Notes under the pieces: model-generated
Told to the model about the DNA's origin: nothing
The model's database searches: none
The model's input: only the letters and a program-made list of their open reading frames with translations
Position numbers and translations under genes: made by a program
From: Chitinophagales bacterium
Lineage (GTDB): Bacteria > Bacteroidota > Bacteroidia > Chitinophagales > Saprospiraceae
Reading direction: 5' to 3'
DNA length: 47,343 bases
NCBI GenBank assembly: GCA_026928325.1
Contig: JAIXKS010000065.1
Location: forward strand, 34,260-81,602
Shown: one piece after another, positions 32,080 through 41,360 of the stretch
Numbering within the stretch: position 1 is the stretch's first letter
How the letters are laid out: every line of letters starts with the position of its first letter

Positions 32080-34164
32080 TTATGATTTTTGTTCTAGATT
32101 TTGAACCGATTCTTCTTTTCTTTTTATAAAATAATACGTTTCGATTTGACTTCTCACAGCGATATCCTCGGTATTTTTTTTATATTTATTATTCATTTTT
32201 GTATTTAAGATCCTAGCTTTTACATTGTCATGAAGCTGAATATTGATGCATTCGGTAATGGTTTTTATAATATTAGTATCCAAAACGGGAAAAAGGGTTT
32301 CCACTCTAAAGTGTAAATTTCTCGTCATCCAATCTGCAGACGAAAGAAAAACTTCAGGATTTCCGTCATTATGAAAAATGAAAACGCGTGCATGTTCCAA
32401 AAAACGATCTACGATAGAAACTGCTTCGATATTTTCACTCAATCCTTTCTGACCGGGAATTAAGCAACAGATACCACGAACGATTAATTTGATCTTAACT
32501 CCGGCATTGGAAGCTTCATAGAGTTGTTGAATCATTTCTTCATCTTGGAGGCTATTCATCTTGAGTATCATTCTGGCCTTTTTCCCTTTTTTAGCGTGCT
32601 CGATTTCCCTTTTAATTAAGAATATAAACTTTTCTTTTAGATTGAATAGCCCGACACCCAATTGTTCGAAAGGTTGATGCGGTCGTTGTTTTGTTTCCAA
32701 AAAATTGAATACTCTGGCAACCTCGTTAACGATTTTTTTATCTGCGGTAAACAAGCCAAAATCGGTATATAGTTTGGCCGTATCTTCATGAAAATTGCCA
32801 GTTCCTAGATAAGCATACAAGGCTGGTTTTCCATCTTCCAGCCTGCGAACAAGCGCTAATTTGCTATGAACCTTAAACCCGGGCATGCTGTAATAAACGG
32901 TTACTCCGGCACGTTCAAGGGCTTCTCCCCATTTGAGATTGGCTTCTTCATCAAATCTGGCTTTAACTTCGATAAATGTGCTGACTTGCTTACCATTTTT
33001 TACCGCCTTTTGAATGGCTTCCATGATGCGAGATACCTTGGCAACACGATATTGGATAATCTTGATGTGGGAAACACTAGGATCATCTGCTGCATCTTCA
33101 AAAAATTTTATCACAGATTCATAACTATGATAGGGCAAGTACAAAAGATGATCCTTTTCTCGAATTCTATCAAAAATAGAAGTTGCATCTTCCAAGGCAT
33201 CAATTCTGACAGGTGGCAATTCGGGATCTTTCAAATATCCCAGATTATAAGCCGGAAACCTAAAGAAATCCGCATTATTATGATACCTGCCCTCCGGTAA
33301 TAAGTCGAGTTCATCAATTTCAAGAACCTGCATGAGATATTGCAAAAAGTGATTAGGCATGGTTCTGTCATAGGCCAATCTTGAGGCAACGCCCACATTC
33401 CGCTTTTCGAGGCTTTTTCTTATTTTAGCGAGTAAATCTCCGGAATATTCGTCATCGATATATAATTCCGCATCTCTCGTAAGTTTAATAGAATAGGTAT
33501 CAAGAATATCATACCCAGGAAAAATCAGCCTAACGCTATACCGGACGGCATCATCTAGCATCAAAATTTGCTTTGCATCTCCTTCTTTTACAGGTAATTC
33601 GATAAACCTGGATAAATGGTCCGATGGGATTTTAACGATTGCGTATTCCGGTTCTGCCTTATCGTCTTCGCTTTCCTTACTCTTGAGATGAAGTGCAAGA
33701 TATAATGCTCCATTATTGAGGAAAGGTTTGATTTTTTTGCCTACCAAAAGTACTGGTTGCACAAAGGGTAGGAGCGATTCCTTAAAATAAGTATCGACAA
33801 ATTCTACTTGCTCATTATTGAGGTTTTTCCATGAAACAATCTGAATCCCAGCTTTTTTGAGTTGTGGAAGAATCGTCTTTTCAAATACTGCACTAAATTC
33901 TTTTTGTTGCTGATTCGCAATTTTTAGCAACTCTTTTAATAGTTGTTGTGGCGAATAATCGATATCCTTGAGGGTCGATTTATTAGTCCGTGCTACGTTG
34001 CGGTGGCTGGCAATTCTCACCCTAAAAAATTCATCCAAATTAGAGGAGTAAATCGCTAAAAACTTAAGCCGCTCCATTAAGGGAACGGACAAATCTTGTG
34101 CTTCTTGTAACACACGATGGTTAAAAGAAAGCCAACTGATATCCCTATTGATTAATTTCGGCAT
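32080..34164 (-). CDS. ppk1: Polyphosphate kinase 1
   Basis: Reversible transfer of ATP gamma-phosphate to polyphosphate. 694 aa with the four PPK1 domains: N-terminal NRDISWLSFNHRVLQEA, head domain, and two phospholipase-D-like C domains containing FKVHSKLALVRR (the phospho-acceptor histidine), LGTGNFHEDTAKLYTDFGL and SSADWMTRNLHFRVE. Length is normal. It heads a ppk-purB pair; a less perfect -7 box (CACTTTTG on the minus strand near 34180) lies upstream. Pairing with purB may link phosphate storage and nucleotide supply (inference). Confidence 0.95.
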   Translation of the reverse strand: MPKLINRDISWLSFNHRVLQEAQDLSVPLMERLKFLAIYSSNLDEFFRVRIASHRNVARTNKSTLKDIDYSPQQLLKELLKIANQQQKEFSAVFEKTILPQLKKAGIQIVSWKNLNNEQVEFVDTYFKESLLPFVQPVLLVGKKIKPFLNNGALYLALHLKSKESEDDKAEPEYAIVKIPSDHLSRFIELPVKEGDAKQILMLDDAVRYSVRLIFPGYDILDTYSIKLTRDAELYIDDEYSGDLLAKIRKSLEKRNVGVASRLAYDRTMPNHFLQYLMQVLEIDELDLLPEGRYHNNADFFRFPAYNLGYLKDPELPPVRIDALEDATSIFDRIREKDHLLYLPYHSYESVIKFFEDAADDPSVSHIKIIQYRVAKVSRIMEAIQKAVKNGKQVSTFIEVKARFDEEANLKWGEALERAGVTVYYSMPGFKVHSKLALVRRLEDGKPALYAYLGTGNFHEDTAKLYTDFGLFTADKKIVNEVARVFNFLETKQRPHQPFEQLGVGLFNLKEKFIFLIKREIEHAKKGKKARMILKMNSLQDEEMIQQLYEASNAGVKIKLIVRGICCLIPGQKGLSENIEAVSIVDRFLEHARVFIFHNDGNPEVFLSSADWMTRNLHFRVETLFPVLDTNIIKTITECINIQLHDNVKARILNTKMNNKYKKNTEDIAVRSQIETYYFIKRKEESVQNLEQKS

Positions 34165-34319
34165 AGGATTTTAATAGATAAGTGCAAAAGTGATATAATT
34201 TTTAGGCAATTCATAATTTTATAGACAGATTTATAGGCTATCGTTATATTTGACATCAAAGATTTATCCAACACGTCCCGTTTTACTAAATAAATGGGCA
34301 AAAAATGAACCAAAAATAT

Positions 34320-35069
34320 CTAAAGATTACTATTCGATGCCGTTTCGGAATCTTGATTCTGATTAGGTGCTTCGATTGGAAATTTTTTGAAGTACATCAT
34401 ACCTGCATATCCGGAGATGAGATCAATAAGTACATGGATGATTACAACTAATAATAGAGATTTTGAAGATAAATAGATTACACCTAATAACAACGCTATT
34501 CCTGCTATTTTCATCATCGACCACCAACCTTGATACCGATGTCCACTTGCAAATGCTATGGCAGGAATAAGAATGGCATAAAATGTCTGGTAGGGTAACC
34601 CGGTTGTGATAAATAAGAGGTATTGGATCAAAAATCCACGATAGATGAACTCTTCACTAAATCCTGCAGCAAAGGATAAAAAGATATAGGGCTTGTATTC
34701 TGACCAATTGCGAGGAATGATATACTCAAGTTCTTTTGCTTCCTCGTTGTTTTTATCCTTCTGAAGAAAGGTGGAGATGATGTCAATGGTATATAAACAG
34801 GCTAATGCTAAGATGGCTAATATTACAACATTGGTGATTTCTGGCCATTGAATCCCTAATGTAGTCCATGACCTTTTTTGAATGTTCCAGACCGTCAGCA
34901 CTAAAGAAGCAGCAATGATTAGCATCCAACCATTCGTATAGAATAAGTCTTTTTTGGGTGGCAACATTTTGACGATTTCCTCATCAGGTTTCCCATTTCT
35001 CATTGATAAGACAGGAAATACAACCAAGATAATAAAGGCGACTAGGTGATCAATTAAGCCAAATTCCAA
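34320..35069 (-). CDS. CPBP-family intramembrane metalloprotease
   Basis: 249-aa protein of the CPBP (Abi/CAAX-protease) family with about seven hydrophobic segments. Conserved motifs are SEEFIYRGFLIQY (glutamates and arginine of EExxxR), FASGHRYQGW (FxxxH) and HVLIDLISG (HxxxD/N). Substrates are unknown; homologues mature or degrade membrane peptides. The reading frame begins with TTG at 35069 (stop codons close by upstream, no ATG), an unusual start that fits the protein's N-terminus MEFGLIDHLVAF. Confidence 0.85.
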   Translation of the reverse strand: MEFGLIDHLVAFIILVVFPVLSMRNGKPDEEIVKMLPPKKDLFYTNGWMLIIAASLVLTVWNIQKRSWTTLGIQWPEITNVVILAILALACLYTIDIISTFLQKDKNNEEAKELEYIIPRNWSEYKPYIFLSFAAGFSEEFIYRGFLIQYLLFITTGLPYQTFYAILIPAIAFASGHRYQGWWSMMKIAGIALLLGVIYLSSKSLLLVVIIHVLIDLISGYAGMMYFKKFPIEAPNQNQDSETASNSNL

Positions 35070-35132
35070 ACGAATGATTTAAGGTTGATTATACAATTTA
35101 CGTTTTGTATCGTATGTTAAATAAATTCTGAT

Positions 35133-35140
35133 TACTTTTG
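35133..35140 (+). promoter_or_regulatory. TAnnTTTG -7 box upstream of the glycosyltransferase
   Basis: TACTTTTG overlaps the most upstream possible TTG start (35138), arguing that translation starts further downstream. A TTTG at 35104-35107 is 25 nt upstream, longer than ideal. Confidence 0.4.
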
Positions 35141-35170
35141 TTGTCAAATTTTTCTAAATATTTTATAGCC

Positions 35171-36328
35171 TTGCATTCTGGATACAATAAGTTAACCATA
35201 GCATTTGATGCCAAACGGCTCTTCAATAACTATACGGGTCTTGGTAATTATAGCCGATCGTTAGTGCGGTATTTACAGCAAAAATTTCCTGAACATGACT
35301 ATCATTTGTTCACACCAAAGGCACAAAAAAATGAAGAAACTGCTTATTTCTTCGATCCGGAAAAGTTTACGATTCATACGCCACCTGCTTTTAAACCCTT
35401 GTGGAGGACGGTTGGCATGGCTGCTCAGATTAATAACTTAAAACCCGATATATTTCATGGACTTAGTCATGAAATCCCTTTTGGAATCCATCGAGATATA
35501 GCGACTGTTGTTACTTTTCACGATTTAATCTATGAACTATACCCAAAACAATTTGGGTGGTGGGATCGAAAAATGTACCAATTAAAATATAGGAGTTCGG
35601 CTCGTAGAGCCGCATATATAACTGCGGTAAGCAAAAGTACTTTATTAGACCTCAGTCGATTATATCATTTGGATGCAAGTAAAATGGAAGTCCACTATCA
35701 ATCGTGTAACGAAGTATTCTTAGGCAATAGCGAGATGTCATCAGCCGATCGAGCACTTTTTCCCTTAGACATCAAAGAATATTATCTTTATGTCGGTTCT
35801 ATCATCGAACGCAAAGGATTATTGTTGATTATTGACGCTTTAGCACAATTGCCAAATTCCTTGAGAAAACCCTTGGTCGTAGTAGGTAAAGGTGATTTGA
35901 AATACCTGACCCAAGTTAAAAATAGGATCAAACATCATCAACTTGAATCCTACGTTCATTTTATTCAAGGCATGAGCAATGAAGCTTTAGTTCAAATCTA
36001 TGATCAGAGTTTTTGCTTGATTTATCCATCCGTATATGAAGGTTTTGGGATTCCGGTGATAGAGTCTTTATTTCGTAAAAAACCAGTAATTACATCCAAT
36101 CTTTCATCACTGCCTGAAGCTGCCGGACCTGGTGCAATATTGATCGATCCGTACAGTGTTTCTGAATTAGTACAAGCTATGCAGGATATGTCGGATTCAC
36201 GACGGTATAACGAATTGGCACAACAAGGACATAACTACGTTCAATCGAATTTTAGCCCGCAACAAACGACACACGCCATACACGATTACTACCAGAAAAT
36301 CTTGCAAGAAAAAAATAGTACAAACTGA
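35171..36328 (+). CDS. Glycosyltransferase family 4
   Basis: GT-B-fold retaining glycosyltransferase. N-terminal acceptor domain opens IAFDAKRLFNNYTGLGNYSR. The C-terminal donor domain has YLYVGSIIERKGL and the E(x7)E motif in PSVYEGFGIPVIESLF, characteristic of GT4. Likely transfers a sugar from a nucleotide-sugar to a cell-envelope glycan or glycolipid. No ATG occurs before the conserved start: TTG 35138 overlaps a promoter box, and TTG 35171 gives a 385-aa protein and is chosen; both are uncertain. A TauE/SafE gene follows 194 nt later. Confidence 0.85.
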   Translation: MHSGYNKLTIAFDAKRLFNNYTGLGNYSRSLVRYLQQKFPEHDYHLFTPKAQKNEETAYFFDPEKFTIHTPPAFKPLWRTVGMAAQINNLKPDIFHGLSHEIPFGIHRDIATVVTFHDLIYELYPKQFGWWDRKMYQLKYRSSARRAAYITAVSKSTLLDLSRLYHLDASKMEVHYQSCNEVFLGNSEMSSADRALFPLDIKEYYLYVGSIIERKGLLLIIDALAQLPNSLRKPLVVVGKGDLKYLTQVKNRIKHHQLESYVHFIQGMSNEALVQIYDQSFCLIYPSVYEGFGIPVIESLFRKKPVITSNLSSLPEAAGPGAILIDPYSVSELVQAMQDMSDSRRYNELAQQGHNYVQSNFSPQQTTHAIHDYYQKILQEKNSTN

Positions 36329-36522
36329 AGTTAGTACGATCAAGGGTAAAGCCTACTGATTTGATATGAAACCTTGAAATTGATTATATTTGCCCTTCAT
36401 TTGCTCTTTTTGCTTTATCAAAGATTTATTTCAGTTTTAAAAAATACTCAAAAAACACATTTTAAATAAACCCTTTAATAGGTCATATGGTTTTTTATTA
36501 AATATGTAGATTCGCTCGTTTT

Positions 36523-37332
36523 ATGTCGTTATATGTTTTAGGTTTGTTTTGTTTGGGACTTTTTGTCGGTGGATTAGGTACGATGATCGGTGCCGGAGGA
36601 GGTTTTATCCTCATGCCGATATTGATGTATCTTTACCCAGAAATGCCTGTTGGCGTAATTACGTCTATTTCATTGAGTATCGTTTTTATGAATGCTACTT
36701 CTGGGAGTATAGCTTATGCCAAAATGGGACGTATCGATTATAAATCCGGGTTAGTCTTTGGCTTGGCAACTTTGCCAGGTGCTATAGTTGGTGTCTATTT
36801 GACTAATCAGGTGAATCGATCCATTTTTGACATCATCATGGGCTTTATTTTAGTGATGATTGCCATTTTCCTGTTTCTTCGTCCACATGAAGGCGCCTAT
36901 AGTCGAAATCATTCAAGTAAAGCACTCACGCACAGAAATATAACGGATAAGTCAAACATCCAGTATCAATACGCCTTTAACGAGAGACTCGGTGTGTACT
37001 TGAGTTTTGTAATTGGCGTTATTTCTAGTTTTTTAGGTATTGGTGGTGGCATCATTCATGTACCTGCATTGATTTCATTACTCAATTTTCCAACACACCT
37101 GGCAACAGCGACGTCCCATTTTGTGCTGGCGCTCATGGCTTTTACAGGTACCATCGTGCATTTAATCAATGGTTCTCTTCAACAGGGTTTAGATATTGCT
37201 TTGATGATTGGCGCAGGCGTTATTATAGGTGCTCAAATAGGCGCAGTTTTTTCTAATAAAGTCAAGGGACAATTTATAATTCGCGCCTTAGCGATTGCTT
37301 TAACCTTAGTAGGACTTCGCTTGATTTTCTAA
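36523..37332 (+). CDS. Sulfite exporter TauE/SafE family permease
   Basis: 269-aa membrane protein with two homologous halves, each opening with a glycine-rich motif: GTMIGAGGGFILMPIL near residue 20 and GIGGGIIHVPALISLL near 175. About eight hydrophobic helices. The family moves sulfur-containing organic or inorganic anions (sulfite, sulfoacetate, taurine-derived products), but the substrate cannot be read from sequence and no sulfur-metabolism genes are adjacent. It appears to be a single-gene unit, convergent with the exonuclease-like gene (11-bp gap). Confidence 0.88.
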   Translation: MSLYVLGLFCLGLFVGGLGTMIGAGGGFILMPILMYLYPEMPVGVITSISLSIVFMNATSGSIAYAKMGRIDYKSGLVFGLATLPGAIVGVYLTNQVNRSIFDIIMGFILVMIAIFLFLRPHEGAYSRNHSSKALTHRNITDKSNIQYQYAFNERLGVYLSFVIGVISSFLGIGGGIIHVPALISLLNFPTHLATATSHFVLALMAFTGTIVHLINGSLQQGLDIALMIGAGVIIGAQIGAVFSNKVKGQFIIRALAIALTLVGLRLIF

Positions 37333-37343
37333 ACGAATGTAAC

Positions 37344-38177
37344 CTAATATTTTACATAAATCAGAATCGGGAAATGGTCTGATGGATATCTTCCATCTTT
37401 AGCATGTGTCAATACTCCATGCTTCATTACTTTGAATGGGCTTTCATTGGAAAGGTAAATATAGTCTATTCGATCTTTAGCCGGACTATCGTACTTAAAA
37501 TCATTGAAGGTCGCTAATGGTCCAAAGGGCGATTGTTGGCTGATGGCTCGACTGTCGTGCATATTCGCATTCAAAATCCGGATAACTTCGGAGTCGGGAG
37601 TAGCATTCATATCTCCCATAAGAAAACAAGGAATGCCTTGGTCGGACATCGTTTTTACTTTAGAGAGAATAAGTCTTATGCCTTCTAACCTTGCGGTCTC
37701 TCCCATATGATCTAAATGTGTGTTGAAAACATAAAATTCCTTTTTATAGACCTCATCATACATCAGTACATAGGTACATACTCGGTTACACGCCGCATCC
37801 CATCCACGGGAAACCATCTGCGGAGTAGGAGAAAGCCAAAAGGTATTTTCATCCAAGCGTTTAAATCTTGATTTTTTAAAAAATATATTCATGGATTCAC
37901 CAGTGTTATTGGTCTCTCGGCCTAATCCTACATGATTATAAGTGGATAGCGGAGATGCTATATACTCCAATTGATCCGGCAAGACCTCTTGAAATCCTAT
38001 GATATCCGGTTCGTAAAAGGCTATTAGATTGACTAGATTTTCTTTTCTGTATTCCCATTTATTAAGGCCATCTCCTGGATTATTATATCGGATGTTATAG
38101 GTCATCAAACTGAGTTCTTGCCCTGAAACCATCTTGACCAAAAATAAGAGAGTAAAAACTAGCGGATATTTCTTCAT
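37344..38177 (-). CDS. Secreted endonuclease/exonuclease/phosphatase-family protein
   Basis: 277 aa from the ATG at 38177, with an N-terminal signal peptide (KKYPLVFTLLFLVKMVSGQ). The metal-dependent nuclease/phosphatase fold is shown by SLMTYNIRYNN, IGFQEVLPDQLEYI, FVFNTHLDHMGE-like segment (YVFNTHLDHMGE), GDMNATPDSE and the catalytic-histidine motif YPSDHFPILI. It resembles Bacteroidota extracellular DNase or inositol-type phosphatases; which is unknown. The frame is open to 38219, but that overlaps pyrB by 20 nt and hides the signal. Follows pyrB closely (22 nt), so possibly in its operon. Confidence 0.86.
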   Translation of the reverse strand: MKKYPLVFTLLFLVKMVSGQELSLMTYNIRYNNPGDGLNKWEYRKENLVNLIAFYEPDIIGFQEVLPDQLEYIASPLSTYNHVGLGRETNNTGESMNIFFKKSRFKRLDENTFWLSPTPQMVSRGWDAACNRVCTYVLMYDEVYKKEFYVFNTHLDHMGETARLEGIRLILSKVKTMSDQGIPCFLMGDMNATPDSEVIRILNANMHDSRAISQQSPFGPLATFNDFKYDSPAKDRIDYIYLSNESPFKVMKHGVLTHAKDGRYPSDHFPILIYVKY

Positions 38178-38199
38178 TTTTTTGTTGATATTTGGGTCA

Positions 38200-39132
38200 T
38201 TAACCGACTCTTCCTGCAAGTAGATATAATACCGCCATTCTCACAGCGACACCATTCTCAACCTGATCCAAGATGATCGATTGCCCTGAATCTGCAACAT
38301 CACTCGTGATTTCAACACCACGATTGATCGGACCTGGGTGCATGATGACGATCTCTTTATTGAGGCTGTCTAACAGAGTTTTGTTGATCCCAAAATAGAG
38401 CGCGTATTCGCGTAAAGAAGGTATATATCTCATATCCTGACGCTCTAATTGGATCCTCAATACATTGGCTACATCACACCATTCCAATGCTTTACGCACA
38501 TTGTGTTCAACTTTTACTCCTAGACTTGCGATGTGTCTCGGTATAAGGGTGGCTGGACCACAAACCATCACATTGGCGCCTAATTTTTGCAGACAGAAAA
38601 TGTTGCTCAATGCAACTCGACTATGTAAAATATCTCCAATGATAACCACATTTTTGTTTTCTAGCGTTCCTAGTTTTTCTTGCATCGAATAGGCATCCAA
38701 TAAGGCTTGGGTCGGGTGTTCGTGAGTTCCATCGCCGGCATTGACGATATTTGCATCAATGCGTTTGGCTAGAAAGTGATGTGCTCCTGGAGCAGGATGT
38801 CGCATCACAATCATATCGACTTTCATAGCGAGGATGTTGTTGACGGTATCCAGTAAGGTTTCTCCTTTGCTGACCGAAGATGAAGATGCTGAAAAATTTA
38901 TGGTATCAGCGGATAGTCTTTTTTCGGCGAGTTCAAAAGATATTCTTGTTCGTGTACTGTTTTCAAAAAACACATTGGCTATGGTAACATCCCTAAGAGA
39001 AGGTACTTTTTTTATGGGTCTGTTGATAACTTCCTTAAATTCAGTTGCTGTTTTTAAAATCAACTCAATATCTTCTTTCGTAATGTATTTGATGCCTAAG
39101 AGATGTTTTGTACTGAGTTGTGATAATGACAT
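38200..39132 (-). CDS. pyrB: Aspartate carbamoyltransferase catalytic subunit
   Basis: First committed step of pyrimidine synthesis: carbamoyl phosphate plus aspartate gives carbamoyl aspartate. 310 aa, normal length. Carbamoyl-phosphate-binding motif FFENSTRTRISFELAEKRL, HPTQALLDAYSMQ and MHPGPINRGVEI are all intact, as is SVSKGETLLDT containing the lysine loop. No regulatory pyrI gene is adjacent, consistent with the class controlled by PyrR. It lies 21 nt after pyrR on the same strand. Confidence 0.96.
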   Translation of the reverse strand: MSLSQLSTKHLLGIKYITKEDIELILKTATEFKEVINRPIKKVPSLRDVTIANVFFENSTRTRISFELAEKRLSADTINFSASSSSVSKGETLLDTVNNILAMKVDMIVMRHPAPGAHHFLAKRIDANIVNAGDGTHEHPTQALLDAYSMQEKLGTLENKNVVIIGDILHSRVALSNIFCLQKLGANVMVCGPATLIPRHIASLGVKVEHNVRKALEWCDVANVLRIQLERQDMRYIPSLREYALYFGINKTLLDSLNKEIVIMHPGPINRGVEITSDVADSGQSIILDQVENGVAVRMAVLYLLAGRVG

Positions 39133-39153
39133 TATAAATTTAAGTTTTATCGG

Positions 39154-39708
39154 TTACGAATCAGATTTTCCGGAAAACAACAACACTTGATCTTCTCCAT
39201 GATATTCTTTCCATCGAACACGCACATAAGCTTCATCTAAGGCATCAACAGCGACTCCCTTGTAGTCGGCCTTGATTGGAAAATGTCGATTAAACCTACG
39301 ATCTACCATGCAAAGCATCTCAATGCTCGAAGGTCGCCCAAAGTCTTGAAGTGCTGCAATGGCTGCGTGAACCGTCCTACCCGTATAAAGTACGTCGTCC
39401 ACCAACAAAACATTTCTACCTTCAACGATAAAATTCATCTCTGTAGAGGCGGCTTTCAGTGGTGTATCTCTGCGCCTAAAGTCATCTCTATAAAAGGTAA
39501 TGTCTAATTTTCCATAATCAAAAGGTTGGCTACCCAACATATTTACTAGCTGATTTTTAATTCGTTCAGCCAAATATACGCCTCGTTCTTGAATGCCGAT
39601 AAGACATAAATCTTCTAAATGGACATGCCGCTCGAGAATCTGATGACAAAGTCTCTGAATAGTGAGCCCAAATCGCTCTTTGGATATGATGAGTTTTCCT
39701 TGTTCCAT
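39154..39708 (-). CDS. pyrR: PyrR: bifunctional pyrimidine regulator/uracil phosphoribosyltransferase
   Basis: PRPP-dependent uracil phosphoribosyltransferase that in many bacteria also regulates pyr mRNA through UMP-dependent RNA binding. 184 aa with the PRPP loop NVLLVDDVLYTGRTVHAAIA and the PyrR-type segment GIQERGVYLAERI, LDITFYRDDFRRRD. Located immediately upstream of pyrB, which supports the name. The frame extends to a TTG at 39720, but the codons there coincide with the -7 promoter box (39718-39725); the ATG at 39708 is chosen. Confidence 0.93.
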   Translation of the reverse strand: MEQGKLIISKERFGLTIQRLCHQILERHVHLEDLCLIGIQERGVYLAERIKNQLVNMLGSQPFDYGKLDITFYRDDFRRRDTPLKAASTEMNFIVEGRNVLLVDDVLYTGRTVHAAIAALQDFGRPSSIEMLCMVDRRFNRHFPIKADYKGVAVDALDEAYVRVRWKEYHGEDQVLLFSGKSDS

Positions 39709-39717
39709 ATCGAGGAA

Positions 39718-39725
39718 CAAAGATA
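39718..39725 (-). promoter_or_regulatory. TAnnTTTG -7 box upstream of pyrR
   Basis: The minus strand reads TATCTTTG, ending 9 nt before the ATG at 39708. The resulting 5' leader is predicted to be only a few bases, leaving no room for a classic PyrR attenuator upstream of pyrR. Confidence 0.52.
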
Positions 39726-39778
39726 AATACTTTTACAATTATATCGCTAAAACATGGAGGATTTATATGTAGAAGTTG

Positions 39779-41251
39779 TTATTCTTCGTCATTCAAATCT
39801 CTTAACATGTCAGAAAGGGGGTCGTCAAACTCCATTCTATTGTCCATAACATGTTTTCCGATAACTTCACACTCCGAAAGGCCAAAAATTATAAGCTCCA
39901 TCAATGGCAAATCTTCTTCGTCGTATTCCTTATAATTTTCAGCTATTTTTTGGAGGCCTGCCACACGTAGTAGCTTTTTATTAAAATCAGCCTCTGTGTC
40001 ATTATTATTGATTTCTAATGTATTGCCTCCTGAAAACCATGCTTTAACTACGCCATATTCATCGCGACCTTCTTTTTTGAGGGTTTTGTTTGGATTTGGG
40101 TATCTTTCGAGAAAGATTTCTTTTAGGGCTTGAAAAATCAGATGAAGAGCTACGTTGTAAGCGCCTTCTTGTTCGCCTTCATATACGAGCTCTATCTTTC
40201 CGGTGATGGAAGGTATTAAACCGATAAAATCTGAAATTCTAGTTGTCGTCGATGCTTCATTATTGATCAACATGCGTCGTTCGGCAGCGCTATATAGATT
40301 TTCTAACATGGTTATCCCAAGCCGAGCAGAAACACCACTTTTTGTATCAGTATAGTCACTTTCTCTGGCAATGAAAGCGATTTTTTCGATCAACATTCGA
40401 TGGAGAAAAGGAACATTGACTTTGGAAGAAACGCCTTTGTCTATCTTACTTTCTTGTGCCGTGATAGACATAGATGTAAGCAAATCCGTAGGGTAGTGCG
40501 TCAATATCTGGCTTTCTATTCTATCCTTTAGTGGTGTGATAATGCTACCTCTATTGGTATAATCTTCAGGATTGGCTGTAAATACAAACGCTATGTCTAG
40601 CGGCAATCTCAACTTAAATCCACGAATTTGAATATCGCCTTCTTGGAGGATATTGAATAAGGATACTTGAATCCTCGCTTGTAAATCCGGAAGTTCGTTG
40701 ATAACAAAAATAGATCGATGCGATCGTGGAATCAAGCCAAAGTGAATGACCCGCTCGTCGGAATAGGGTAGCTTGAGATTTGCTGCTTTAATTGGGTCAA
40801 CATCACCGATTAGATCACCGATACTCACATCTGGCGTCGCTAGTTTTTCTACATATCGCTCAGACCGATGAACCCAAGCTATTGGTGTTTCATCACCCTT
40901 TTCCTCTATCAAATCCTTCGCAAATCTCGATATGGGTGTTAATGGGTCATCATTGATTTCTGATCCGGCTACGATAGGCATGTATTCATCGAGTAACTCT
41001 ATCATCTTTCTAGCCATACGAGTTTTGGCCTGGCCTCTTAATCCTAGTAGGAGAATATTGTGTTTGGATAAAATCGCCCGCTCAAAATCCGGAATAACAG
41101 TATATTCATAGCCTAAAATGCCCTCAAATGTTTTCTTTTTTGCTTTGATCATGGAGATAAGATTATCTCGCATTTCTGCCTTTACGGATCGAGATTGAAA
41201 GCCCGCCCCTTTGAGCGCTCCAAGTGTATTTATCTGTTCGTGGTTCATCAT
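39779..41251 (-). CDS. AAA+ ATPase, magnesium-chelatase/MoxR-like
   Basis: 490-aa P-loop ATPase of the MoxR/BchI-like group often annotated in Bacteroidota as magnesium chelatase. Walker A is GLRGQAKT (about residues 70-77), Walker B IFVINE (about 181-186), followed by sensor-like VFTANPEDYTNRG and arginine-finger-containing LKDRIESQI. The C-terminal third (from about 310) is helical and not recognised. No VWA-domain partner is adjacent. ATG choice: MM at 41251/41248; the longer frame to 41284 adds residues not seen in the family. Function is probably protein-remodelling rather than chlorophyll-related. Confidence 0.84.
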   Translation of the reverse strand: MMNHEQINTLGALKGAGFQSRSVKAEMRDNLISMIKAKKKTFEGILGYEYTVIPDFERAILSKHNILLLGLRGQAKTRMARKMIELLDEYMPIVAGSEINDDPLTPISRFAKDLIEEKGDETPIAWVHRSERYVEKLATPDVSIGDLIGDVDPIKAANLKLPYSDERVIHFGLIPRSHRSIFVINELPDLQARIQVSLFNILQEGDIQIRGFKLRLPLDIAFVFTANPEDYTNRGSIITPLKDRIESQILTHYPTDLLTSMSITAQESKIDKGVSSKVNVPFLHRMLIEKIAFIARESDYTDTKSGVSARLGITMLENLYSAAERRMLINNEASTTTRISDFIGLIPSITGKIELVYEGEQEGAYNVALHLIFQALKEIFLERYPNPNKTLKKEGRDEYGVVKAWFSGGNTLEINNNDTEADFNKKLLRVAGLQKIAENYKEYDEEDLPLMELIIFGLSECEVIGKHVMDNRMEFDDPLSDMLRDLNDEE

Positions 41252-41360
41252 GACGCTGAATATATTAGCACTGATTAAGAACATAATATCCAGTCATATG
41301 GTTTAGCGCCTTACATAATCTCTAGGCCTTAATCGTATTTATAGAGTACCTAAAAGGTAG

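Noticed and set aside
32866-33300. A 144-codon frame antisense to polyphosphate kinase
   Set aside because: Entirely inside a well-recognised gene, with no recognisable protein features.
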